Assembly: GCA_937942465.1 (NCBI GenBank)
Contig: CALDEO010000250.1
Location: forward strand, 1-6,373
Source: an uncultured Saprospiraceae bacterium
GTDB taxonomy: Bacteria; Bacteroidota; Bacteroidia; Chitinophagales; Saprospiraceae
Reading direction: 5' to 3'
Length of the DNA: 6,373 bases
Below, one piece after another: positions 1 through 5,957 of the stretch (position 1 is its first letter; each line of letters opens with the position of its first letter). The notes beneath the pieces were generated by a model. The model was not told the DNA's origin, searched no databases, and saw only the letters and a list, made by a program, of their open reading frames with translations. The position numbers were made by a program, and so were the translations under genes.

Positions 1-735
1 ATTCAATTTGGCCAGAAATTTTCCTTATTCCGATTTACATCGAAAGCATATTGGTATATGTTTTTGACATCTTTATTTGGGGTATTCCTTACGATATACT
101 TCTTCAATAAGGGATTAACTACAACGAGTGCCGTCAACGGATCTCTCATTATCGCCACAAGTCCAGCAATTACGGCGATCATGGCTATATTTTTCTTAGA
201 CAACCGGATTAAGCTCATACAGTGGTTTGCCATATTCCTAAGTTTTACTGGAGTTGCCGTGATATTGGTCAAAGGTGATATCAACCAACTGATCGAATTA
301 CAATTTGAAGCAGGAGATGCATACATCGTTGCCATGGCTCTAGTATTCTCTGCCTCACAGATCATTGTATCTAAGTACCTCGGTGACGTAGACGCTACGA
401 TTATGACCACGATCAGTTCGATCATAGCTTTGATCTTATTTGCAATTATGTCTTTTAGTGAGTTAGTGACTGTGGCTGTACCTACTTCCTTCGATTTTTG
501 GGCCAGCATATTATTTATGGGAGTCCTGAGTACGGGTATTGCCTATACTGCATTTTACTATTGCATCGTTAAGTTGGGCGCAACGACTACCTCTCTCTAC
601 ATGAATCTCGTACCCTTCTTTGTTATTCTTCTTTCTTTCCCTTTCGGGGAATCTATAGCCATATCACAAATCCTAGGAGGACTCATCGTTATTACTGGAC
701 TGGTTTTATTTGGAAGATCAAAGAAACAGCTCTAA
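1..735 (+). CDS. EamA/DMT-family membrane transporter, 5'-partial
   Basis: This is an inner-membrane permease of the drug/metabolite transporter superfamily. The substrate cannot be told from sequence; family members export amino acids, metabolites or drugs. The frame is open from the first base of the window with no stop, giving 244 visible residues against roughly 290-300 for the family, so I treat it as truncated by the window edge; the ATG at 58 is probably internal. About eight hydrophobic segments are visible (near residues 18-36, 44-65, 72-91, 105-124, 133-152, 165-186, 197-214 and 220-238), where the family has ten, so the first two are missing. The end of EamA repeat 1 (NGSLIIATSPAITAI, then a charged turn and a helix ending VILVKGD) and the whole of repeat 2 (STGIAYTAFYY, LVPFFVILLSFPFGE, GGLIVITGLVLFGR) are recognisable. 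It ends in a short basic tail, RSKKQL. No terminator hairpin follows. The family call is firm, the substrate unknown. Confidence 0.88.
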   Translation: MQFGQKFSLFRFTSKAYWYMFLTSLFGVFLTIYFFNKGLTTTSAVNGSLIIATSPAITAIMAIFFLDNRIKLIQWFAIFLSFTGVAVILVKGDINQLIELQFEAGDAYIVAMALVFSASQIIVSKYLGDVDATIMTTISSIIALILFAIMSFSELVTVAVPTSFDFWASILFMGVLSTGIAYTAFYYCIVKLGATTTSLYMNLVPFFVILLSFPFGESIAISQILGGLIVITGLVLFGRSKKQL

Positions 736-1258
736 CATATTACAAATTTTTATAATACGAATACCTATTTAAGTATGAATGCTCCTAGCTCTAGTCTTAT
801 TTAAATTTTCTCGGCAGTATCTCTTATACTATTGGACGTTTATAATACCCCATATAATTCGACTGTTAGTATTTACAAGTACCGTGCGAAAAACGTAAGG
901 ATAGAAGTAGCTATCGTGTGGCTTTTTAACGATAGAATTGTGAAAACCAACAATAAGTTATGGGGAATAATGGGTGTCAAGTGGTATAACATATATACAT
1001 ATGCAAGTCTCTGCAAGCTGTTTGCCGCAGAGTGAGCAAAATCCCCACAAATACAATAAACTACTATGCAATTTATATGTTGACGGTTAACATTCTCTGG
1101 ATTGAAGTTCTTAAAACCAAGCTTCCGTAATTAAAGAGTAAATATGCAAAGCATTTTAACTTTCCTACTCTCTCTCATACACCTACGCGATTATTTCAAA
1201 TAAAGTGACGTTGTAAAAAAGTTGTAAGGTTACATCGCCAGAAACTAAAGTATACAAA
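736..1258. other. Gene-poor intergenic region
   Basis: I find no gene I can support in these 520 bases. A 67-codon plus-strand frame (832-1035, TTG start) has no recognisable domain, no ribosome-binding site and no promoter. A minus-strand frame through about 960-1130 is open for some 80 codons but has no start codon near its upstream end. Two nested inverted repeats are visible: TGGGGA at 961-966 with TCCCCA at 1042-1047, and CTCTGC at 1009-1014 with GCAGAG at 1027-1032. AGAGTA at 1135-1140 faces TACTCT at 1166-1171. None has a T-run or matches an RNA family I know. I see no TAnnTTTG promoter on either strand here. The region may be decayed sequence or simply spacer. Confidence 0.5.
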
Positions 1259-1260
1259 CG

Positions 1261-1299
1261 AAAAAAGTCCTGAAATCGTAAGATTTGCAGGACTTTTTT
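1261..1299 (-). terminator. Intrinsic terminator of tRNA-Lys (symmetric hairpin)
   Basis: The 12-base arms 1261-1272 (AAAAAAGTCCTG) and 1288-1299 (CAGGACTTTTTT) are perfect complements. Inside them, AAATC (1273-1277) pairs with GATTT (1282-1286), leaving a 4-base loop and one bulged base at 1287. Read on the minus strand, the hairpin begins two bases after the tRNA 3' end and finishes in six T's, as expected for an intrinsic terminator. The A6/T6 symmetry means it could also stop plus-strand transcription arriving from the transporter side. Confidence 0.9.
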
Positions 1300-1300
1300 G

Positions 1301-1373
1301 TGATCGGTCTGGGGCTCGAACCCAGGACCCACGCCTTAAAAGGGCGTTGCTCTACCAACTGAGCTAACCGATC
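1301..1373 (-). tRNA. tRNA-Lys (anticodon UUU)
   Basis: A complete 73-base cloverleaf reads on the minus strand. The 7-bp acceptor stem is GATCGGT/ACCGATC with discriminator A. The D stem is GCTC/GAGC with loop AGTTGGTA, the anticodon stem ACGCC/GGCGT with loop CTTTTAA, the variable loop GGGTC, and the T stem CTGGG/CCCAG with loop TTCGAGC. The anticodon TTT occupies plus-strand 1338-1340 and reads AAA/AAG lysine codons. CCA is not encoded (the bases after the discriminator are CA then A's), so it must be added by nucleotidyltransferase. It has its own promoter upstream and a terminator immediately downstream, so it looks like a single-gene transcript. The neighbouring lysine-rich ribosomal genes are users of this tRNA but not otherwise linked to it. 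Confidence 0.97.
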
Positions 1374-1400
1374 GTTTTCGGCTCTTTTGTTAAGCGACTG

Positions 1401-1430
1401 CAAAGATAGCTGCTTCTTTAAATTACGCAA
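1401..1430 (-). promoter_or_regulatory. Bacteroidota-type promoter of tRNA-Lys
   Basis: On the minus strand, TATCTTTG (plus 1401-1408) is an exact TAnnTTTG -7 box. TTG (plus 1428-1430) lies 19 bases upstream and fits the -33 element. The predicted start near 1394 gives a leader of about 20 bases before the mature tRNA 5' end at 1373, to be removed by RNase P. The match to the phylum's housekeeping sigma consensus is good; transcription from it is inferred. Confidence 0.72.
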
Positions 1431-1470
1431 CTATTATGAGCAGAAATTTCTATTAAAACTCAAAAAAAAC

Positions 1471-1845
1471 TTATTTCTCGTTTCTAAGAGTTCTTTCTAT
1501 ATCTTCCATCATTATGTAATCGATTGATTCTGAAACAGTAGGAACAATTGATAGAATAGTTTCTAATCTAGAAATTTCTATTAATTTTTTCACACTTGGG
1601 TGATGTCCTCCAGTTAAAACAAAAGATCCATAATCTTTCCACAGTCTATTAGCTGTCAATATAGCACTCAACCCTGACGAATCGACATACTTAACATCAG
1701 TAAGATCAAAAATCAAATTTTGAACACCTTCATTTCTTAAAAAAACGAATTCTGACTTCAAATTTGGTGCTATTAGCGAATTCAAATTTTCTTCGTCCAG
1801 TTTTAATACTGCGTATTTCGTTTGTTTGTCGAGAGTAAACTTCAT
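1471..1845 (-). CDS. STAS-domain protein, anti-sigma-factor-antagonist-like (SpoIIAA/RsbV family)
   Basis: This 124-residue cytoplasmic protein is a stand-alone STAS domain, the usual length for SpoIIAA/RsbV-type antagonists. The family works by partner switching: unphosphorylated antagonist binds a serine-kinase anti-sigma factor, and phosphorylation on a serine releases it. The diagnostic patch is visible: a beta strand NLIFDLTDV (residues 43-51), then YVDSSGLSAIL (53-63) with D55-S56-S57-G58. S57 aligns with the phosphorylated serine of SpoIIAA. A later strand, FVLTGGHHPSVKKLIEIS (75-92), matches the second half of the fold. No kinase (RsbW-like) or PP2C phosphatase (RsbU-like) gene adjoins it in this window, so its partner is unknown. 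In Bacteroidota, which lack SigB, such proteins may act on other regulators. The ATG start follows a good TAnnTTTG box by about 30 bases. No clear terminator separates it from tRNA-Lys downstream. Confidence 0.88.
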   Translation of the reverse strand: MKFTLDKQTKYAVLKLDEENLNSLIAPNLKSEFVFLRNEGVQNLIFDLTDVKYVDSSGLSAILTANRLWKDYGSFVLTGGHHPSVKKLIEISRLETILSIVPTVSESIDYIMMEDIERTLRNEK

Positions 1846-1874
1846 AATTCTTTCGATTCTTTATTAAAGGACTG

Positions 1875-1882
1875 CAAATTTA
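1875..1882 (-). promoter_or_regulatory. -7 promoter box of the STAS gene
   Basis: TAAATTTG on the minus strand is an exact match to TAnnTTTG. Its downstream edge is 29 bases before the STAS ATG, giving a predicted leader of about 22 bases. The -33 element is weak: only a TTT within GGTTTAATTC lies at about the right distance (17-base spacer). No Shine-Dalgarno is evident; the start is preceded by an A-rich GAAAGAATT. Confidence 0.55.
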
Positions 1883-2177
1883 TTCTTTTCTATCGAATTA
1901 AACCTGAAATACAGTATCAGATTCAATCTAAAACTCAAAAGCTCCATAAAATAGGGCTTTTAAGGCATTTCAAAAACATAATATTAATGAACTTCGTTAC
2001 AATCTAGACTGTTTAAGCCATCATATATCAAATTTAGGAAGCATATTAAGAAGTTCGATAGCATCACTTTGCGATATATATTATAACCATTCTTTTAAAA
2101 AGTTTAATATCCAAAAGCGGACTTATTATTAAAGTTTTCCTTAATTTCTGCTAGTAAATGAAACCAAGTAATAATTT

Positions 2178-2202
2178 CATTTGTATAATATGCTGACAAA
2201 TG
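2178..2202. repeat. Inverted repeat CATTTGT-N11-ACAAATG upstream of clpC
   Basis: Perfect 7-base arms lie at 2178-2184 and 2196-2202 with an 11-base spacer. A third copy of CATTTGT, at 2241-2247, overlaps the candidate clpC -7 box. The arrangement would suit a dimeric regulator, but a TTTG-containing word is expected by chance in such AT-rich promoter DNA. Confidence 0.35.
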
Positions 2203-2213
2203 GGCATAAAAAG

Positions 2214-2246
2214 TGTGATGGCACTATATTTTCAGTAGTACATTTG
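2214..2246 (+). promoter_or_regulatory. Candidate clpC promoter
   Basis: TACATTTG at 2239-2246 matches TAnnTTTG exactly. TGTG at 2214-2217, one mismatch from TTTG, sits 21 bases upstream as a possible -33 element. The predicted start near 2252 would give a leader of about 105 bases. That leader begins with an AACCA/TGGTT inverted repeat (2252-2268) and includes AAGTTTAAAAACTT (2286-2299). The -33 match is imperfect and no mapped transcription start supports it. Confidence 0.45.
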
Positions 2247-2357
2247 TTAATAACCAGCAATAGTGGTTTACCCATAAATCAAAAAAAGTTTAAAAACTTA
2301 GATGATTTAAAGGCATTTACTTATTATTGTTTTTAATCATACAACAGATTTTGTGAT

Positions 2358-4913
2358 ATGGATAGAAAGTTCTCACCAAAAGTGAAAAAAATCATACAAC
2401 TAAGCCGTGATGAAGCATTACGACTTGGACACGATTATATAGGCACAGAACATCTAGTATTGGGAATGATCCTAGATGGCAACAATTTGGCAATAAGAGT
2501 ACTCAGCTCTCTAGAAGTAGATATAGCTGACTTGAAATTGCAACTCGAAGAATCAACAACTCAAAATACTAGTAACAGAACAAAAGTAAATCTAGGCAAC
2601 CTACCTCTAAATAGGCATGCAGAGAAAGTACTTAAAGTTACATTCTTAGAAGCGAAGCTCTACAAGAACGAAGAGATCGCCCCTGAGCATTTGATGTTGA
2701 GTATATTAAAGCATAAAGAAAGTCTAGCTACAAAGCTATTTAATGATCTACAAGTAGATTACGAAAGTTATAAAACAGAATTGGACTACGTGAAACAAGA
2801 ACAAGAGACTACATTCAGTGACTTCTACTCTCAAGCATCAGGTGACTCTGATGCGCCGATGTCAGATGATGACAACAGTGGAGATGATTATAATCAACAA
2901 GCTAAGCGTACCGCAAGTAGATCAAGGACTCCAGTTCTTGACAATTTTGGTAGAGACGTAACTAGACTTGCTGAAGAAGATAAGCTAGACCCTATCATCG
3001 GTAGAGAAACTGAGATAGAAAGAGTCTCTCAGATATTGAGTAGACGTAAAAAGAATAATCCAATACTTATCGGAGAACCAGGTGTGGGTAAAACTGCCGT
3101 GGTCGAAGGTCTTGCATTGAGAATACACCAAAAGAAAGTATCTAGAACATTATTCAATAAGAGAATCGTGATGCTAGATCTTGCAGCATTGGTAGCAGGT
3201 ACTAAGTATAGAGGACAATTTGAAGAAAGAATGAAAGCAATCATGAACGAACTAGAAAAAACTAGGGACGTCATATTGTTTATAGATGAGATACATACGA
3301 TCGTAGGTGCCGGTGGTGCCACAGGATCATTGGATGCATCCAATATATTTAAGCCAGCCCTTGCAAGAGGTGAGCTACAATGTATCGGTGCCTCTACCCT
3401 AGACGAGTACAGACAGCATATAGAGAAAGACGGTGCCTTGGATAGAAGATTTCAAAAGGTATTGATCAATCCACCAAGTGCAGAAGAGACTGTACATATA
3501 CTAGAAAATATCAAACCTAAGTACGAAGAGTTTCACAACGTTGAGTATTCAGCGGAAGCGATAAGAGCCTGCGTCAAACTAAGCGAAAGATATATCAGTG
3601 ATCGATTTTTCCCAGATAAGGCAATCGATGTATTGGATGAAGTCGGAGCTCGTACTCATTTAAAAAACATACATGTACCTAAGTTTGTAGAAGAACTAGA
3701 GTTGCAAATAGAGACTGTAAAAGAGCAAAAAAATCAAGCCGTCAAAAGCCAACAATATGAAGAGGCTGCCGACTTAAGAGATAAAGAATCTAAACTCATC
3801 AAAAAGCTAGAAACAGCGAAAAGAGAATGGGAAGAGGATGCAAAGTCTCACCGATTTCCAGTGGATAGCGAACATATCGCAGAGGTAGTATCTATGATGA
3901 CCGGTATCCCTGTCAACAGAGTAGCTCAGAGCGAAAGCACTAAACTCGTATCGATGGGTGATGATCTCAAAAAGATGATCATAGGTCAAGATGAGTCCAT
4001 ACTAAAGGTCACTAAGGCGATACAAAGAAATCGTGTAGGATTGAAAGATCCATCGAAGCCGATCGGTTCATTTATATTTTTAGGACCAACGGGTGTCGGT
4101 AAAACGGAACTCGCAAAGGCACTTGCTAAATATATATTTGATAGCGAAGAGGCATTGATCCGAATCGATATGACAGAGTATATGGAGAAATTTTCTATAA
4201 GTAGACTTATAGGAGCTCCTCCAGGATACGTAGGATATGAGGAAGGTGGTCAACTTACTGAGAAAGTAAGAAGAAAGCCATACTCTGTAATCTTATTAGA
4301 TGAGATCGAGAAGGCTCACCCTGATGTATATAATATCCTACTCCAAGTATTGGATGATGGACAGTTGACAGATGGTATGGGTCGTAAGGTAGACTTTAAG
4401 AATACGATGATCATCATGACGTCTAACATCGGTGTGAGACAGTTGAAAGACTTTGGTCAAGGTGTAGGATTTGCGACGAATGCTCGACAAGAGTCTGCCG
4501 AAGAAAACAGTAAAGCTGTAATCCAAGGTGCATTGAAACGTACATTCTCACCAGAGTTTTTGAATCGTATTGACGACATCGTTATATTTAACGAATTAGA
4601 TCAAGAGGATATCTTTAAAATAATTGATATTACTTTATTAGCTTTATTTGAGCGATTGGCAGAGATGGACTTCACATTGCAGTTATCTGATGGGGCCAAA
4701 AAGTTTGTTGCAGAGAAAGGATATGACCGACAATTCGGTGCTAGACCACTGCACAGAGCTATACAGAAGTACATTGAAGACCCATTAGCAGAGTTTATAT
4801 TGAATGAAACACCTGAACCAGGAGTGGAGCTCCATGCCGAACTTAATGAGGATAAAGATGGTCTCATAATCACAAGAATTACAAAAGCTGTAAAGCAAGA
4901 TATCGTAGAGTAA
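2358..4913 (+). CDS. clpC: ClpC-type AAA+ ATPase, protein unfoldase of the Clp protease
   Basis: This cytoplasmic hexameric unfoldase uses ATP to thread proteins into ClpP. The 851 residues are full length for ClpC, and the architecture is complete. Two Clp N repeats span about 4-68 and 84-145. An acidic linker follows (about 162-177). AAA domain 1 has Walker A GEPGVGKT (239-246), pore loop KYRG (Y284), Walker B LFIDE (D310, E311) and arginines DRR (362-364). A middle region (about 440-495) carries a UVR-like EEAADLRDKE (468-477), which marks ClpC rather than ClpB with its longer coiled coil. AAA domain 2 has Walker A GPTGVGKT (576-583), pore loop GYVGY (623-627), Walker B ILLDE (D648, E649), sensor TSN (688-690), FLNRID (R737) and sensor-2 GARPLHR (R796). 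VGF (703-705) sits where the ClpP-docking loop lies, so it should partner ClpP, which is not in the window. All ATPase residues look intact. The ATG has no evident Shine-Dalgarno. Confidence 0.97.
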   Translation: MDRKFSPKVKKIIQLSRDEALRLGHDYIGTEHLVLGMILDGNNLAIRVLSSLEVDIADLKLQLEESTTQNTSNRTKVNLGNLPLNRHAEKVLKVTFLEAKLYKNEEIAPEHLMLSILKHKESLATKLFNDLQVDYESYKTELDYVKQEQETTFSDFYSQASGDSDAPMSDDDNSGDDYNQQAKRTASRSRTPVLDNFGRDVTRLAEEDKLDPIIGRETEIERVSQILSRRKKNNPILIGEPGVGKTAVVEGLALRIHQKKVSRTLFNKRIVMLDLAALVAGTKYRGQFEERMKAIMNELEKTRDVILFIDEIHTIVGAGGATGSLDASNIFKPALARGELQCIGASTLDEYRQHIEKDGALDRRFQKVLINPPSAEETVHILENIKPKYEEFHNVEYSAEAIRACVKLSERYISDRFFPDKAIDVLDEVGARTHLKNIHVPKFVEELELQIETVKEQKNQAVKSQQYEEAADLRDKESKLIKKLETAKREWEEDAKSHRFPVDSEHIAEVVSMMTGIPVNRVAQSESTKLVSMGDDLKKMIIGQDESILKVTKAIQRNRVGLKDPSKPIGSFIFLGPTGVGKTELAKALAKYIFDSEEALIRIDMTEYMEKFSISRLIGAPPGYVGYEEGGQLTEKVRRKPYSVILLDEIEKAHPDVYNILLQVLDDGQLTDGMGRKVDFKNTMIIMTSNIGVRQLKDFGQGVGFATNARQESAEENSKAVIQGALKRTFSPEFLNRIDDIVIFNELDQEDIFKIIDITLLALFERLAEMDFTLQLSDGAKKFVAEKGYDRQFGARPLHRAIQKYIEDPLAEFILNETPEPGVELHAELNEDKDGLIITRITKAVKQDIVE

Positions 4914-4982
4914 AATAATTTTACGACATTTATTACATATAATTTAAATACTAACGTACCTTACATAACAAAATACAAGCAC

Positions 4983-5570
4983 TTGGCAAGACTCAGAAAA
5001 GCAAGACCCAGTCGTGTAGTAGAAGCACTGCACCGAATCAACGAATTAATCAGAGTACCTAGGATCAGACTAGTAGGTGACAATCTAGGAGATCTCAGTG
5101 AGGTAGCTGGTAAAGAAGTGGTGCCTGACGTATATGGTACTAGAGAAGTATTGGAATGGGCCAAAAAAGTAGAATTAGATCTCGTAGAGATCAGTCCTAA
5201 AGCAGACCCACCGGTATGTAGAGTGATTGATTATAAGAAGTTCTTGTATCAGAAAAAGAAGAAAGAAAAAGAGCTCAAGGCTAAAACTTCTAAGACTGTT
5301 ATAAAAGAAATTAGATTTGGTCCGAATACGGATGATCATGATTTTGACTTTAAAGTCCGTCATGCACTTAAGTTTCTTGAAGAAGGAGCTAAAGTAAAAG
5401 CATATGTTCACTTTAGAGGACGTACGATCGTATTTAAAGATCGTGGAGAGTTATTATTATTGAAGTTCTTAAGTGAGCTTGAAGAAGTCGGTGCTGCTGA
5501 AGCCTTACCAAAGATGGAAGGAAGGCGTATGATCGTGATGATATCTCCAAAGAAAAAGAAGAAAAAGTAA
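4983..5570 (+). CDS. infC: Translation initiation factor IF-3
   Basis: IF-3 binds the 30S subunit, keeps it apart from 50S and proofreads initiator tRNA and start codon. The 195 residues cover the whole family: N-domain with HRINELIRVPRIRLVGDN (17-34) and ELDLVEISPKADPPVCRVIDYKKFLY (64-89), a lysine-rich linker helix (90-105), and the C-domain with KEIRFGPNTDDHDFDFKVRHA (108-128), FLEEGAKVKAYVHFRGR (131-147) and MEGRRMIVMISPKKK (178-192). The N-domain has about ten more residues (around 35-47) than the E. coli protein. The start is TTG: no in-frame ATG or GTG lies between it and the clpC stop, the only other non-standard option being ATA at 4965, and the product begins MAR as many homologues do. 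It lies 69 bases after clpC without a clear terminator and heads the infC-rpmI-rplT cluster. The run of C-terminal lysines (189-195) is longer than usual. Confidence 0.96.
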   Translation: MARLRKARPSRVVEALHRINELIRVPRIRLVGDNLGDLSEVAGKEVVPDVYGTREVLEWAKKVELDLVEISPKADPPVCRVIDYKKFLYQKKKKEKELKAKTSKTVIKEIRFGPNTDDHDFDFKVRHALKFLEEGAKVKAYVHFRGRTIVFKDRGELLLLKFLSELEEVGAAEALPKMEGRRMIVMISPKKKKKK

Positions 5571-5600
5571 GTCTATATCAGAATTACTAAAATATATAGA

Positions 5601-5635
5601 GAGTATAACAGGCGAAAGTTTGTTATACTCTTTTT
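5601..5635 (+). terminator. Intrinsic terminator between infC and rpmI
   Basis: GAGTATAACA (5601-5610) pairs perfectly with TGTTATACTC (5621-5630). Between them two G-U pairs and a C-G pair close a GAAA tetraloop (5614-5617), making a 13-bp stem followed by five T's (5631-5635). It stands 30 bases after the infC stop. The capped stem and T-run argue for real termination or partial attenuation of transcripts coming from infC. The stem is AT-rich, so it may be leaky. Confidence 0.82.
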
Positions 5636-5650
5636 AATTATTTACTTTTG
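5619..5650 (+). promoter_or_regulatory. Internal promoter for rpmI-rplT
   Basis: TTTG at 5619-5622 and TACTTTTG at 5643-5650 match the Bacteroidota -33 and -7 (TAnnTTTG) elements exactly, with a 20-base spacer. The predicted start near 5656 leaves about 22 bases before the rpmI ATG. The -33 box lies in the loop-proximal part of the terminator's 3' arm and the spacer contains its T-run, so terminator and promoter share DNA. Confidence 0.72.
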
Positions 5651-5678
5651 CCACCTTATTGAAAAATAATATATTATT

Positions 5679-5876
5679 ATGCCTAAGATGAAAACGAATT
5701 CCAGTGCTAAGAAGAGATTCAAAGTAACTGGTTCAGGAAAAATCAAAAGGTTTCAAGCTGGTACATCTCACATGTTGAGAAATAAAAGCAAGAAAGCTAA
5801 ATTAAGATTAAGAGGATCTACTCTAGTATCAAAAGCTGATACACCGAGAATCAAAGATCTCCTTTGTATTAGATAA
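5679..5876 (+). CDS. rpmI: 50S ribosomal protein bL35
   Basis: This small basic protein of the large ribosomal subunit has 65 residues, the normal length. The N-terminal [20 protein letters not shown] is nearly invariant across bL35 and fixes the ATG. It continues [25 protein letters not shown] and a STLVSKAD turn, also typical, and ends IKDLLCIR. Lys and Arg make up about a third of the protein, as expected for an rRNA-binding protein. The gene lies between infC and rplT in the usual order. An internal terminator and promoter just upstream suggest it begins a separate transcript with rplT. The upstream sequence is A/T only near the start (ATATTATTATG), with no Shine-Dalgarno. Confidence 0.97.
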   Translation: MPKMKTNSSAKKRFKVTGSGKIKRFQAGTSHMLRNKSKKAKLRLRGSTLVSKADTPRIKDLLCIR

Positions 5877-5902
5877 TTCCTGTTACTATTATTTTTAACG
5901 AG

Positions 5903-5938
5903 ATCAGAGGTTAAAGTTCGGAAGATCGACTCTCTGGT
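5903..5938 (+). promoter_or_regulatory. Possible structured leader of rplT
   Basis: In the 81 bases between rpmI and rplT, ATCAGAGG (5903-5910) can pair with TCTCTGGT (5931-5938), including two G-U pairs. An inner TCG/CGA stem (5918-5920 with 5927-5929) adds to it, closed by the loop GAAGAT. No T-run follows, so it is not a terminator. bL20 represses its own operon through mRNA structures in E. coli and B. subtilis; whether this hairpin serves that purpose is inference, and I cannot match it to a known L20 leader. Confidence 0.35.
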
Positions 5939-5957
5939 GTACTAAAACATTAAAATT

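Larger units (their letters stand above)
1883..2357. other. Divergent intergenic region between the STAS gene and clpC
   Basis: No coding sequence is supported here; the frames are short and have no recognisable content. The region is very AT-rich. It contains the candidate clpC promoter and a cluster of short inverted repeats within 180 bases of the clpC start: CATTTGT/ACAAATG (2178-2202), AACCA/TGGTT (2252-2268) and AAGTTT/AAACTT (2286-2299). I see no CIRCE element (the HrcA operator) and no CtsR-type heptad repeat, the operators known for clpC-type genes in Firmicutes. Confidence 0.5.

Noticed and set aside
58..60. ATG at 58 as the transporter start
   Set aside because: The frame stays open to the window edge, and starting here would remove the first two membrane helices of the EamA fold; the true start is probably outside the window.
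832..1035. 67-codon plus-strand open frame with a TTG start
   Set aside because: No recognisable domain, no promoter or ribosome-binding site, and a composition (many Tyr, Asn, Ile, Val codons) expected from AT-rich noncoding DNA.
1245..1430. 61-codon minus-strand open frame
   Set aside because: It runs through tRNA-Lys, its promoter and its terminator, so it is a chance frame.
1442..1583. Direct repeat AGAAATTTCTATTAA at 1442-1456 and 1570-1584
   Set aside because: A 15-base A/T-rich match, one copy inside the STAS coding region; most likely chance, with no other sign of duplication or insertion.
1822..2007. 61-codon plus-strand open frame
   Set aside because: It starts inside the STAS gene antisense, crosses the STAS promoter and has no domain signal.
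2064..2071. TCACTTTG as an alternative clpC -7 box
   Set aside because: One mismatch at a conserved position and no TTTG/TTG at the right distance upstream.
3029..3343. 104-codon minus-strand open frame inside clpC
   Set aside because: Antisense shadow of the highly conserved first AAA domain, including the Walker A and B region.
4910..4924. Palindrome GTAAAATAATTTTAC at the clpC stop as a terminator
   Set aside because: Only A-T pairs apart from the end pair, no T-run after it, and it overlaps the stop codon; too weak to call as a terminator.
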